Source: JAUILA01 sp964563925
GTDB taxonomy: Bacteria; Bacteroidota; Bacteroidia; Cytophagales; Cyclobacteriaceae
Reading direction: 5' to 3'
DNA: 46,757 nt
Assembly: GCA_964563925.1 (NCBI GenBank)
Contig: CAZLZD010000033.1
Span: 1-46,757 of the forward strand
In this document: positions 8,424 through 17,252 of the stretch, piece after piece
Layout: each line of letters opens with the position of its first letter
Numbering within the stretch: the first letter of the stretch is position 1
The notes under the pieces: generated by a model
Database searches by the model: none
Seen by the model: the letters and a program-made list of their open reading frames with translations, nothing else
Told to the model about the DNA's origin: nothing
Translations under genes and position numbers: made by a program

Positions 8424-9413
8424 CGGTATCCTCAGAATCCGGTTGTCATTGGTCACATAGAGATATTCTTCAGCCTGGTCGATCGTGGTATTGGAAACCG
8501 GCCCTTCGATAAGGATACGACCCAGGACGGTGCCATCGGGACGTATGAACCAAACGCCTTCAAATCCGGAAGAAATGATCGTTCCGTCTTTGGCCACCAC
8601 CATCCCGTCAGGTCCCCGTGCCCCGGTATAGAGGGCTGAAGCGTCCACCAGTATTTTCCCCTGCCCCAGTGAATCGGGTTTTTCCAGCGGGTAAGCGATC
8701 CACCAGGGCTTGCTGCTGTCGGAATTGCCCACATACAGGGTCCGTTCATCAGGAGAAAGGGCGATGCCATTGGGCCGGGTCACCGAGTCTGTAAGAAGAT
8801 GCACATTGCCGTCCGGACTCACCGAATAGACGCCCTGCCAGGGGATTTGCTGGTCCTGCGCGGCATTCTCGAGTCCGTAAGGCGGGTCTGTAAAATAGAA
8901 CCTGCCATCGGAGGCGGTGACAATATCGTTGGGGCTGTTAAAAGGCCGGCCCTCGTAGGTGCCGGCAATGGTTTCAAAATCAGGGACAGGATCCTCCAGC
9001 GGGGCCAGCATACGGGCAATCCGGCGGTCACCGTGCTGGCACAGGACCAGGTTACCGGAGTTATCCAGGATCAGGCCGTTGCTTCCCATCTCTCCGGTCC
9101 GGGGTATGCTCCCTGTATACCCTGAAGGGTTGAGGTAGGTGGTCAGGCCCTGGTCTTCCGACCACGCATACACGGTATTTTCAGGAACGTCAGAGAAAAG
9201 CAACATTTTCTCATTCTCCAGCCAGAGAGGACCTTCCGACCAGTCAAAACCTTCAGCCAGCAGGGTCGCCTCCACCGAATCGCCCACCCATTTCACAAGG
9301 CCGTCGTCCAGCGTTTCCACCTGGAGGTACATGGAAGACGGTGTGGTGTCGGTTTCCGGGGTCTGGCAGGCAGCAAAGGCCACAAGAGCGAGCAATACAG
9401 TGCGTTGAATCAT
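8406..9413 (-). CDS. SMP-30/gluconolactonase-family lipoprotein
   Basis: A 335-residue six-bladed propeller of the SMP-30/gluconolactonase/LRE family. Motifs seen are the metal-site Glu in FDWSEGPLW, SPNDIVTASDGRFYFTDPPYG, RPNGIALSPDERTLYVGNSD and RGPDGMVVAKDGT, which together supply the divalent-metal ligands E, N, N and D of lactonases. The N-terminus MIQRTVLLALVAFAACQ is a short signal with a cysteine in lipobox position, although Phe at -3 is not ideal. The start at 9413 was chosen because the upstream extension to 9470 would add a non-signal segment across the promoter of the divergent gene. Probable role: hydrolysis of sugar or other lactones in the periplasm; the natural substrate is unknown. 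Confidence 0.88.
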   Translation of the reverse strand: MIQRTVLLALVAFAACQTPETDTTPSSMYLQVETLDDGLVKWVGDSVEATLLAEGFDWSEGPLWLENEKMLLFSDVPENTVYAWSEDQGLTTYLNPSGYTGSIPRTGEMGSNGLILDNSGNLVLCQHGDRRIARMLAPLEDPVPDFETIAGTYEGRPFNSPNDIVTASDGRFYFTDPPYGLENAAQDQQIPWQGVYSVSPDGNVHLLTDSVTRPNGIALSPDERTLYVGNSDSSKPWWIAYPLEKPDSLGQGKILVDASALYTGARGPDGMVVAKDGTIISSGFEGVWFIRPDGTVLGRILIEGPVSNTTIDQAEEYLYVTNDNRILRIPLGAGE

Positions 9414-9450
9414 GGGTCGGGAATATTGTTCGGTGGAATATAGGGAATAT

Positions 9451-9482
9451 TTTGCCATGATGAGAGGCATTGGTTAGATTTC
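9451..9482 (+). promoter_or_regulatory. Bacteroidota-type promoter
   Basis: TTTG at 9451-9454, then 20 bp, then TAGATTTC at 9475-9482: full -33 and 7 of 8 positions of the TAnnTTTG -7 element with ideal spacing. Transcription would begin near 9488, so the TTG at 9486 is unlikely to be used as a start and the ATG at 9501 is favoured. Confidence 0.6.
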
Positions 9483-9500
9483 AGGTTGAATCACGGGGCT

Positions 9501-10409
9501 ATGAAAAAACTCATTTTACCATTCATTCTTATGTGTTGGGCCGGACTGGTAAGTGGCCAGGAGGCAGGCAACCTTCAGGCAGATCTCGAGGCACTGGCCG
9601 GCGGGGTAGACGGATTGGCGGGTGTCTATGTGAAAGACCTTCGTACCGGTGAAACATTCTCCTACCAGGCAGATACCCTATTTCCGACGGCGAGCATGAT
9701 CAAGATACCGATTATGGCTGGTGTTATGGACCAGATCAGCCGGGGCAACCTGAACTACCATGAAAAACTTGTTTACCGCGATTCACTGTTGTACGCCGGG
9801 GAGGATATACTCGGGTCGTTTAAAGACGGACAGGAAATAGCCCTTGACAAGGTGATGATGCTCATGCTCACCATGAGCGATAATACAGCAAGCCTGTGGC
9901 TGCAGCATCTTGCCGGAACCGGGACTCATATCAACAGCGTGATGGAAGATCTCGGACTGGAGCACACGCGTATGAACAGCCGTACCCCGGGCCGGCGCGG
10001 GGACTGGGAAAAATACGGATGGGGGCAGACCACGCCGCGTGAAATGGCGACATTACTTGAATTGATCTGGAAAGGAGAGGTGGTAAGTGAAGCTGCCTCT
10101 GAACGGATGCTCAGAAATCTCACCCGAAATTACTGGGATACCGAAGCCCTGATCGTATTACCTCCTGCCGTGAACACCTTCTCTAAAAATGGTGCCGTGA
10201 GCGCATCCCGCAGTGAGGTGGTCCTGGTAAACGGCAGGCAAAGTGACTACGTTTTTTGTGTGATGACCAACGGGCTGTCAGATACATCCTGGTCGTACGA
10301 TAACGAGGGGTGGCAGTTTATTCGCAACGTTTCAGCGCTTCTCTATGCACATTTTGAGCCGGACAACCCGTGGAAGCCGGTCCTTGAACAGGATTCTGTA
10401 TACCGGTAA
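9501..10409 (+). CDS. Class A beta-lactamase-like serine hydrolase with altered active site
   Basis: A 302-residue exported protein (signal peptide MKKLILPFILMCWAGLVSGQ). It has the penicillin-binding fold of class A beta-lactamases: nucleophile motif S65-M-I-K68 in TASMIKIPIMAG, S126-D-N in the second motif, and an omega-loop region before TTPREMATLL. Two things differ from true class A enzymes. The third motif reads K229-N-G instead of KTG/KSG, and the omega loop reads NSRTPGRRGDW where E166-P-E-L-N is expected, so the deacylating glutamate appears to be missing. Enzymes without it acylate but turn over slowly. It could therefore be a peptidase/amidase-like or beta-lactam-sensing protein rather than a resistance enzyme. 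ATG 9501 chosen by signal peptide and promoter position. Confidence 0.85.
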   Translation: MKKLILPFILMCWAGLVSGQEAGNLQADLEALAGGVDGLAGVYVKDLRTGETFSYQADTLFPTASMIKIPIMAGVMDQISRGNLNYHEKLVYRDSLLYAGEDILGSFKDGQEIALDKVMMLMLTMSDNTASLWLQHLAGTGTHINSVMEDLGLEHTRMNSRTPGRRGDWEKYGWGQTTPREMATLLELIWKGEVVSEAASERMLRNLTRNYWDTEALIVLPPAVNTFSKNGAVSASRSEVVLVNGRQSDYVFCVMTNGLSDTSWSYDNEGWQFIRNVSALLYAHFEPDNPWKPVLEQDSVYR

Positions 10410-10411
10410 GG

Positions 10412-10425
10412 CCGGCATATGCCGG
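10412..10425. repeat. 14-bp perfect palindrome after the serine hydrolase gene
   Basis: CCGGCATATGCCGG lies 2 bp beyond the stop codon. It could form a short hairpin, but no T-run follows on either side, so it is a weak terminator candidate at best. The remaining sequence up to 10559 must contain the nagB promoter; I found no clean consensus match. Confidence 0.4.
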
Positions 10426-10559
10426 TGGTGTAATAACCCCGGTGTGATATTTAGTTAATTTATTCTGCGGAAACTGCTATATTGGCACTAATTTGTCCGG
10501 GCAACTCCGGTGCGCCTGTCCCGGATTTTTAGTGAAAACGAACCAATAACCAACCATCC

Positions 10560-12485
10560 ATGAAAAGACTCAACCTGCTGGAAGAGACCCGTTACGAGAA
10601 ACTACCCGTTACCGTATTTGAAAATAAAGAAATTGCCTCAAGGAAAGTCGCTGAGCGAATTGCCGCAATCATCCGCAAGAAGGAAAAGGCCGGTGAAATG
10701 ACCGTGCTTGGACTCGCGACCGGTGCGACCCCGATAGGTGTTTACGAGGAGCTTGTCAGGATGCACAAAGAGGAGGGGCTGAGCTTCCAACACGTGATCA
10801 CCTTCAACCTGGATGAATACTATCCGATGAAGCCCACCTCCCGGCAGAGTTATGTGTATTTCATGAACGAACACCTCTTCGATCATGTGGATATCAAACG
10901 GGAGAATATCAACATCCCTGACGGAACCCTTGATAAAGACGATATTCATGAATATTGCCTGGCCTACGAACAGAAAATAACGGATGCCGGTGGCATTGAC
11001 CTGCAGGTACTTGGAATTGGACGAACAGGACACATCGGGTTTAATGAGCCTGGTTCTGCTCCGAATTCGGGAACGCGGCTGGTCACCCTCGACGACCTGA
11101 CCCGCCGGGATGCCTCCAGGGATTTCGGGGGAAAGGAGAATGTGCCGACCAAGGCGATCACCATGGGTATCGGAACCATTTTTAAAGCCCGGGAGATTGT
11201 ACTGATGGCCTGGAGCGGAAAAAAGGCACCAATCATTAAAAAAGCGGTGGAGGGATCTATGTCCAGTGAGGTCCCCGCCACATTTCTCCAAAACTCGGAG
11301 AATGTGGAATTTGTGCTGGATCAGGATGCCGCCTCGGAGCTGACACGCTTTGATACCCCCTGGCTGGTCAAGGATTGTCACTGGGATTTCCCTATGATTA
11401 AAAAGGCGGTAATCTGGTTATCCAAAACAGTAGAAAAACCCATCCTGAAGCTGACCGACGAGGATTATAATAATCACGGCATGGCCCAGCTGGCCGTTGA
11501 CCAGGGACCTGCCTATGATATCAATATCCACATCTTCAATAAAATACAGCACACCATTACGGGATGGCCCGGCGGAAAGCCCAACGCCGATGACTCCCAG
11601 CGGCCCGAACGGGCCGAGCCGGCCCGGAAACGGGTGATCATTTTCTCACCCCATCCTGATGATGACGTGATCTCCATGGGAGGGACCTTCATCCGGCTTG
11701 TTGACCAGGGGCACGATGTGCATGTGGCCTATCAGACCTCAGGCAATACAGCCATCTGGGACCATGACGTGCTCCGGTATATGGAATTCGCCATCGACAT
11801 TAACAAAAGTATGGGGCAGGACGCCTCCCATATGGAAGAGACCTACGAGAAGATGCGGGTGTTCCTCGAGAAAAAGGAACCGAATGAGCTGGATATGAAG
11901 GAGATCCTGGATGTGAAAGGGTTTATCCGGAAAAGCGAGGCTATTGCCGGGGCGCGGTACGCCGGCTTGCAGGATGATCATATCCACTTTATGAAACTCC
12001 CGTTTTACGAACGGGGGAAGGTGGAACGAAACCCTGACACCGAAGAAGATGTTCAGATAACGATGGACCTCCTTCAGAAGTACAAACCACATCAGGTGTA
12101 TGCGGCCGGAGATTTTGCCGATCCGCACGGCACCCATATCAAGTGTTTCAGGATCGTGGAAGAAGCCCTGGAGCGTTTGCGAAAAACGGAGGACTGGACG
12201 CGGGATTGCTGGTTATGGCTTTATCGTGGCGCGTGGCATGAATTTGAAACCCATGAGATTGAAATGGCAGTACCCCTGTCGCCCCAGGAGGTTGAGCGTA
12301 AGCGGCAGGCCATTTTCCAGCATCAGTCCCAAAAGGATACCCCGGTATTTCCAGGCGAGGACCAGCGGGAATTCTGGGTGCGTGCCGAAGAACGGAACCG
12401 GGAAACAGCGGTAAGTTATCACAATCTCGGGCTGGCGGATTACGAAGCTATGGAAGCCTTTGTGCGATGGAAATTTGATGATTGA
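10560..12485 (+). CDS. nagB: Glucosamine-6-phosphate deaminase fused to PIG-L/LmbE-type deacetylase
   Basis: A 641-residue cytoplasmic fusion. Residues about 1-275 are a NagB-type isomerase/deaminase (LGLATGATPIGVYEEL, FNLDEYYPM, LGIGRTGHIGFNEPGS), which converts glucosamine 6-phosphate to fructose 6-phosphate and ammonia. Residues about 355-570 are a PIG-L/LmbE zinc deacetylase with the hallmark H365-P-D-D-D and a downstream FADPHGTH providing a further metal histidine. The same fusion is widespread in Bacteroidota, where the second domain plausibly removes the acetyl group from N-acetylglucosamine 6-phosphate or a related sugar; that activity is an inference. No signal peptide. cstA follows after 16 bp, so the two are co-transcribed. 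Confidence 0.93.
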   Translation: MKRLNLLEETRYEKLPVTVFENKEIASRKVAERIAAIIRKKEKAGEMTVLGLATGATPIGVYEELVRMHKEEGLSFQHVITFNLDEYYPMKPTSRQSYVYFMNEHLFDHVDIKRENINIPDGTLDKDDIHEYCLAYEQKITDAGGIDLQVLGIGRTGHIGFNEPGSAPNSGTRLVTLDDLTRRDASRDFGGKENVPTKAITMGIGTIFKAREIVLMAWSGKKAPIIKKAVEGSMSSEVPATFLQNSENVEFVLDQDAASELTRFDTPWLVKDCHWDFPMIKKAVIWLSKTVEKPILKLTDEDYNNHGMAQLAVDQGPAYDINIHIFNKIQHTITGWPGGKPNADDSQRPERAEPARKRVIIFSPHPDDDVISMGGTFIRLVDQGHDVHVAYQTSGNTAIWDHDVLRYMEFAIDINKSMGQDASHMEETYEKMRVFLEKKEPNELDMKEILDVKGFIRKSEAIAGARYAGLQDDHIHFMKLPFYERGKVERNPDTEEDVQITMDLLQKYKPHQVYAAGDFADPHGTHIKCFRIVEEALERLRKTEDWTRDCWLWLYRGAWHEFETHEIEMAVPLSPQEVERKRQAIFQHQSQKDTPVFPGEDQREFWVRAEERNRETAVSYHNLGLADYEAMEAFVRWKFDD

Positions 12486-12501
12486 TTAGCCGGGAACTGA
12501 C

Positions 12502-14130
12502 ATGACCCTATTACCTATATTACTGATTTCAGCAATCGTGCTCGTGGTGGCGTATTTCACCTATGGGAATTTTGTGGTCCGCCGGCTGAAAATCAGCAAT
12601 AAACGTGTTACCCCGGCCCATAGCCAGCGTGATGATATCGATTACGTGCCCAGCAAGGTGCCTGTTGTTTTAGGACATCATTTTGCTTCGATTGCCGGGG
12701 CAGGTCCGATCGTAGGACCCATCATTGCTGTGACCTTCGGGTGGATCCCTGCCGTACTATGGATCCTGGCCGGCGGAATATTCTTCGGGGCGGTGCATGA
12801 TATCACAAGTATGGTGGCTTCCATCAGGCACCAGGGAAAATCCATCGGGGTGATTATAGAAAAATATATCGGGACCACCGGCAAGCGGCTTTTCCTGATC
12901 TTCAGTTTTGCAACCCTCATACTGGTGATTGCGGTATTTGTGGATATTATTGCCAAGACCTTCGTCAATACACCCGGTGTTGCCACCGCTTCCATAATCT
13001 TTATTGGTCTGGCCATAGTTTTCGGCCTGGTCAACAAACTGGGCGGTAACCGAAAATCTGCCTTCATCGCTACCACGATTGGGGGCGTTATCCTGATGTA
13101 TGCGGTCGCATTCCTGGGAGTCCGTATTCCTATCGAACTCAGCTACAACGCATGGGTTGGCCTGCTCATGGCGTATGCGTTTGTCGCTTCGGTAACGCCT
13201 GTTTCCTTTCTCCTCCAGCCACGGGACTACCTGAGCAGTTTCCTGCTTTACGGGCTGATCCTTTTTGGTGTGGCCGGAGTGGTCATGGTCAACCCGGAAG
13301 TCCGGATGAGCTCTGAGATCCGGGTTCATTCAGAAACCCTGGGATATATATTCCCGGTCCTGTTTGTGACCATTGCCTGCGGGGCGATCAGCGGATTTCA
13401 TTCCCTTGTTTCCAGTGGCACTACCTCCAAGCAGATCAACAAGGAAACCGATGCCAAGACCGTAGGCTATGGGGGTATGCTGATCGAATCCTTTCTGGCC
13501 ATTCTATCCGTGTGTGCGGTAGTGGTTATTACACGGGATGATTACCTGGCGCAGCTGACTTCCCGCGGACCGGTCACCATGTTTGCGGATGGATTGGGCG
13601 GTATTATTTCGGCACTGGGTATCAGCCTGGATTATGCCATAACCTTTGTGGCCCTGACGGTTTCTGCCTTCGCCCTGACCACCCTTGATACCTGTACGCG
13701 ACTTGCGAGATTCACCTTCCAGGAATATTTCGAAAGGGAAGAAACGTCTGCCATTCCTTCGATTATGACCAACCGTTTTTTCGCCACCGGGATTGTGGTG
13801 GTACTGTCGGTTCTTTTTCTGATGTCCGGAGAATTTACCACGCTGTGGCCAATATTTGGTTCGGCCAACCAGCTCCTGGCAGCCCTTGCGCTGCTGGCCG
13901 TATCGGTATGGCTGATCAAGGAGGATGTGAAACCGGCGTTTGTCCTGATACCCACCTTTTTTATGTTTGTCGTGACACTCAGTTCATTGTTCCTGGTGGC
14001 CATCGATAATTTTGAGCGGGGTATATACAGTTTGTCCGTGGTTGCCGGTATTTTGTTCCTGCTGTCGGTCGTGCTGATCTGGTTTGCACGTACCAGCCTT
14101 AAAAAAGAACTCGAACTTCCCAAGGCCTGA
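12502..14130 (+). CDS. cstA: CstA-family carbon starvation transporter
   Basis: A 542-residue polytopic inner-membrane protein. The N-terminal signature of CstA is clear: GNFVVRRLKI, TPAHSQRDDIDYVPSKVPVVLGHHFASIAGAGPIVGPIIA and GAVHDITSMVASIRHQGKSIG, followed by more than ten hydrophobic segments and a conserved GFHSLVSSGTTSKQI loop. It belongs to the shorter CstA type; the E. coli protein is about 700 residues. The family imports peptides or pyruvate when carbon is scarce. Its place 16 bp behind nagB suggests joint use in amino-sugar or peptidoglycan-fragment catabolism, which is an inference. Its stop lies 2 bp from the convergent permease gene. Confidence 0.92.
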   Translation: MTLLPILLISAIVLVVAYFTYGNFVVRRLKISNKRVTPAHSQRDDIDYVPSKVPVVLGHHFASIAGAGPIVGPIIAVTFGWIPAVLWILAGGIFFGAVHDITSMVASIRHQGKSIGVIIEKYIGTTGKRLFLIFSFATLILVIAVFVDIIAKTFVNTPGVATASIIFIGLAIVFGLVNKLGGNRKSAFIATTIGGVILMYAVAFLGVRIPIELSYNAWVGLLMAYAFVASVTPVSFLLQPRDYLSSFLLYGLILFGVAGVVMVNPEVRMSSEIRVHSETLGYIFPVLFVTIACGAISGFHSLVSSGTTSKQINKETDAKTVGYGGMLIESFLAILSVCAVVVITRDDYLAQLTSRGPVTMFADGLGGIISALGISLDYAITFVALTVSAFALTTLDTCTRLARFTFQEYFEREETSAIPSIMTNRFFATGIVVVLSVLFLMSGEFTTLWPIFGSANQLLAALALLAVSVWLIKEDVKPAFVLIPTFFMFVVTLSSLFLVAIDNFERGIYSLSVVAGILFLLSVVLIWFARTSLKKELELPKA

Positions 14131-14132
14131 GC

Positions 14133-16793
14133 CTATTCTGACCTGAGCGCATTCACCGGGTTGTTACTGACCGCACGAATAGTATGATAGCTGATAACGA
14201 CAACGGCGAGTCCTATGGCCAGTATCCCGCTGATCACAAAATACCAGGGCGAGAGGGAGATGTGATAGGCAAACCTGTTGAGCCATTCTCCCATTAACAG
14301 CCAGGCCAGGGGTACGGACAGGATAAAGCCGGTTCCCATCTGGATCACTATTTTGCCGGTAAGTGTGCTGAAAATGCGGGATGGCGAGGCGCCGATTACT
14401 TTTCGGATGCCGATTTCCTTGACCCTTCCGTTCAGCATCAGGATGGTAAGTCCGAGTAGCCCGAGGCAGGCAATGAATATGGAAAGCACGGTGGCTGCAA
14501 GCATCATTCCCTGAATGCGGCGTTCACGGGTATAGAGGCTGGCCATGTCACTTTCAATGAAACGGTATGAAAGTTCTTCATCCGGGAATACATCTTCCCA
14601 TATGTTCTCCAGCTGGTCCACCACCGCGGAGAGCGGTCGCCGGTCAAATTTAAAGACTACCTTGGGCGTGGGGAAATCGTCAAACATGATATCACTGACA
14701 CCCGGTCCAATGATTCCCGGGTCCTGGACGATAATCAGTGGGGCAATCTCATTGTGCAACGAGGTAAAATGAAAATCCTTCACGACACCGATTACCTGGT
14801 GATCAAGGAACCGCCGGCTGGGAAGACGTCTCCCGACCGGGTCTTCCTGGTTGAAAAAATACCGGGCGGCGGTCTCGTTGAGAATAACCCCCTGGGTCTT
14901 GTCAGCCGGATTTTCAGGATTGAATGCCCGGCCTTGTTTTATGGTAAGGGAGAAGGTGTTGAAAAAGGCCGGATCAGTTGCCAGGAGATTTGTCTTTCTG
15001 AACTGATCCGTGTCATCAGTAAACCCTATGGACGTCCACCCGTTCCGGCCAAACGTATGGGAGCCCAACCCGATGTTATGCACACCCGGGACCGCTTCGA
15101 GCCGGTCTATGACCGGCAAGGCCTTTTCCATTGTGGAGGTCACCAGTTCGGACAGGTTTCCGGCCCCCTGTACCGGGGGAATGACGGCCGCCACGGTGGC
15201 TGAATAATCCATACCAAGGTCTGTGGACTGCAGGTAATTCATCTGGCGGTTCATTACCACGGTGGCGGTGATGAGAAAGGCCGTAATCATAAACTGGAAG
15301 ATGACGATACCGCGCCGGAAGAGGTGATTTTTACCGGTTTTTACCTGGCCACGAAGAATATTTGAGGCCTGCCACCGGGCCAGGATAAGGCCCGGGTAAA
15401 ACCCTGCCAGTGCACCAAGGAACACGACCAGCAGCAGGAATGCCGGGATATACCACCAGCTGAAACCGGGAACGATTCCTGCGCCGGTCAGCCTGTTAAA
15501 CCAGGGAATGGCAAGAACAGTGAGGCCCGCGGCCAGAAATCCTGAAATGGCCACTGTGAGCATGCTTTCCGTAAAGTGTTGTCTTACCAGGGATTTCCGT
15601 AACGCTCCCATTACCTTGCGAATGCCCACTTCCCGGTACCGGTTGGTGCTTTGGGCAAGGGTCATGGTAATAAAATTGAGACAGGCAATGGTAAGTACCA
15701 ACAGCGCGATCCCTGCCAAAACCCAGACCTCTGACTTGTTACCGATGGGTATAAGTCCGGCCGGGAAGTCATCACCCAGATGTATATCAACCAGCGGCTG
15801 AAACCCAATATTATATTCACCAGGACGTACGCGGTCGCCCAGGACACGCTCCACGGCCGACTGAACCTGTGAGGCGATGGCCTCAGGGGAGATTCCTTCT
15901 TCAAGTCGGACATAGGTTTCCGGGCTTACCGAAAACCAGGCATCCAGTTGATCGGGACCGTATATCAGTTCGTCATTAAGCGACGAAATAGCCATATCAA
16001 AACGAAATCCGGTGTTTTCCGGGAAGTCATCCAGAATACCGGAGACCTCGAATTCCCTGGCCTGATCATTAATAACGATGGTCAGCGTTTTCCCGATTGC
16101 CTCCTCCTCACCGAAATATTTCAGTGCGTGATCCCTGGAGATCAGAAGTCCTTCCGGAGAGGAGAGGGGTTGCGGTCCGGCGGAATAGGCGAGGTCAATG
16201 GCAAAAATATTCAGAAATTCAGGGGAAAGGATAGCCACTTGTTCGTTAAACCGCTGTGCCTCGTGGTTTACCTGGAAATTAGTGATGTTCCACTGGGCAA
16301 CCTCCTCAATACCATCAATGTTATCCTGGAGGAAATCCTTAAATATGAGTGGGGTAACGGTGTTGAAGAATATCTTGCCATCCCCATAATCTTCCTTCAG
16401 CCACACCCGGTAAATATCGCCTGACCGCGGATGGTACCGGTCAAAGGTGAGCTCCCGGGACACAAAAAAGCCCAGGAGGATAAAACAGCTAATTCCAAGC
16501 ACAAGGCCCAGGATGTTAAGGGATGCGTGCAGCTTGTTCCGCTTCATGATACGCCATGCGATTTTCAGGTGATTCGTTGTCATATTGATTGATTTTGAGT
16601 GTACCGGCCTTTTAATTACCGAAAGCCGGAACGACCTGATCACGAGCCAGACATATAACAGGTCAGCGGCGCGTTTACCTTTCCGGAGGTAATTGTCTTC
16701 GTAAATTTCATACAGGTCACCCTGGAGGTCTTCCAGAAGGAGTGGGTTGCAATACCATTCCAAAAACTTATCGGCCCATACCGGAGGATTCAT
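14133..16793 (-). CDS. FtsX/MacB-type ABC permease with N-terminal prefix domain
   Basis: An 886-residue membrane protein. Residues about 1-75 form the permease prefix domain common next to PadR genes (WADKFLEWYCNPLLLEDLQGDL). A first transmembrane helix (about 90-115) leads into a large periplasmic MacB-like domain, then FtsX-type helices (VWVLAGIALLVLTIACLNFITMTLA) with the cytoplasmic ST-N-RYREVGIRKVMGA motif. A second copy of periplasmic domain plus FtsX block ends the protein, with VKEIGIRKVIGAS near the C-terminus. No ABC ATPase gene is nearby. Such duplicated permeases are abundant in Cytophagia; the transported or sensed molecule is unknown. The start overlaps the PadR stop by 4 bp (ATGA), indicating translational coupling. 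Confidence 0.9.
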   Translation of the reverse strand: MNPPVWADKFLEWYCNPLLLEDLQGDLYEIYEDNYLRKGKRAADLLYVWLVIRSFRLSVIKRPVHSKSINMTTNHLKIAWRIMKRNKLHASLNILGLVLGISCFILLGFFVSRELTFDRYHPRSGDIYRVWLKEDYGDGKIFFNTVTPLIFKDFLQDNIDGIEEVAQWNITNFQVNHEAQRFNEQVAILSPEFLNIFAIDLAYSAGPQPLSSPEGLLISRDHALKYFGEEEAIGKTLTIVINDQAREFEVSGILDDFPENTGFRFDMAISSLNDELIYGPDQLDAWFSVSPETYVRLEEGISPEAIASQVQSAVERVLGDRVRPGEYNIGFQPLVDIHLGDDFPAGLIPIGNKSEVWVLAGIALLVLTIACLNFITMTLAQSTNRYREVGIRKVMGALRKSLVRQHFTESMLTVAISGFLAAGLTVLAIPWFNRLTGAGIVPGFSWWYIPAFLLLVVFLGALAGFYPGLILARWQASNILRGQVKTGKNHLFRRGIVIFQFMITAFLITATVVMNRQMNYLQSTDLGMDYSATVAAVIPPVQGAGNLSELVTSTMEKALPVIDRLEAVPGVHNIGLGSHTFGRNGWTSIGFTDDTDQFRKTNLLATDPAFFNTFSLTIKQGRAFNPENPADKTQGVILNETAARYFFNQEDPVGRRLPSRRFLDHQVIGVVKDFHFTSLHNEIAPLIIVQDPGIIGPGVSDIMFDDFPTPKVVFKFDRRPLSAVVDQLENIWEDVFPDEELSYRFIESDMASLYTRERRIQGMMLAATVLSIFIACLGLLGLTILMLNGRVKEIGIRKVIGASPSRIFSTLTGKIVIQMGTGFILSVPLAWLLMGEWLNRFAYHISLSPWYFVISGILAIGLAVVVISYHTIRAVSNNPVNALRSE

Positions 16794-17125
16794 GACGGGC
16801 TGAAGGTTAGCCTGGGAAGCTTGTTGTATAAACGCGTCCGGGCAGCCATGACTTCTTCCAGGATATTTCTTCCGGCAGCAGTCAGCGAGAAAAACCGTTT
16901 CCGCCTGCCGCCGCGGGAGGTGGTTGCTCCTCCCATCACGGAATTAACCAGTCCTTTTTGTTCGAGCCTCCGCAGTACAGCATGAATGGCCGTCACGTCG
17001 GGGTTTCGTCCAGCCTCTTCCGTTATCAGGTTAAGAATCTCCACGGCGTAGGCCTCCTTGTCATGAAGGGCACCTACCGCCAGGAGGACGAGTTCTTCCA
17101 GTTCACCGATTGTAATCTGACTCAT
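16790..17125 (-). CDS. PadR-family transcriptional regulator
   Basis: A 111-residue winged-helix protein of the PadR family. The start ITIGELEELVLLAVGAL, the wing helix TAIHAVLRRLEQKGLVNS and the basic wing segment GGRRKRFFSLTAAGRNILEEV match small PadR proteins (about 100-115 residues), which bind DNA as dimers and usually repress their own operon in response to a small ligand. It is the first gene of a two-gene operon with the FtsX permease, a pairing seen repeatedly in Bacteroidota. A perfect inverted repeat sits 9 bp upstream of the start and is the probable operator. Confidence 0.93.
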   Translation of the reverse strand: MSQITIGELEELVLLAVGALHDKEAYAVEILNLITEEAGRNPDVTAIHAVLRRLEQKGLVNSVMGGATTSRGGRRKRFFSLTAAGRNILEEVMAARTRLYNKLPRLTFSPS

Positions 17126-17134
17126 AGGAGTTAT

Positions 17135-17188
17135 TTGTTGTACATAGATACAACAAAAATATTAATTAATTGTGTTTTTGTACAACAA
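17135..17188 (-). promoter_or_regulatory. PadR operator and overlapping promoter
   Basis: A perfect inverted repeat TTGTTGTA-N6-TACAACAA spans 17135-17156. A second, degenerate copy (the TACAACAA half perfect at 17181-17188) lies 32 bp upstream and contains the palindrome TTGTACAA (17178-17185). On the minus strand a -7 element TATTTTTG (17161-17154, all fixed positions matching TAnnTTTG) and a GTTG -33 element (17186-17183), 21 bp apart, interleave with both copies. A regulator bound here would block RNA polymerase, which fits autorepression by PadR. Confidence 0.6.
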
Positions 17189-17201
17189 ATTATCAGAACG
17201 A

Positions 17202-17232
17202 AAAAAACCCCGCCGGGAGGGGCGGGGTTTTT
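17202..17232 (-). terminator. Intrinsic terminator, usable from both strands
   Basis: The stem AAACCCCGCC (17205-17214) pairs perfectly with GGCGGGGTTT (17221-17230) around a 6-nt loop. An A-run precedes and a T-run follows, so on the minus strand the hairpin ends in seven T residues. It lies 20 bp past the lipoprotein gene and just before the PadR promoter, insulating the two units. Confidence 0.85.
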
Positions 17233-17252
17233 AAGCTGTAGGATGAGTTGTT

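Noticed and set aside
10412..10425. Palindrome considered as a terminator of the serine hydrolase gene
   Set aside because: No T-run follows on either strand, so it was recorded as a repeat only.
10638..11381. Long minus-strand frame opposite nagB
   Set aside because: Completely antisense to a well-conserved enzyme and without recognisable domains.
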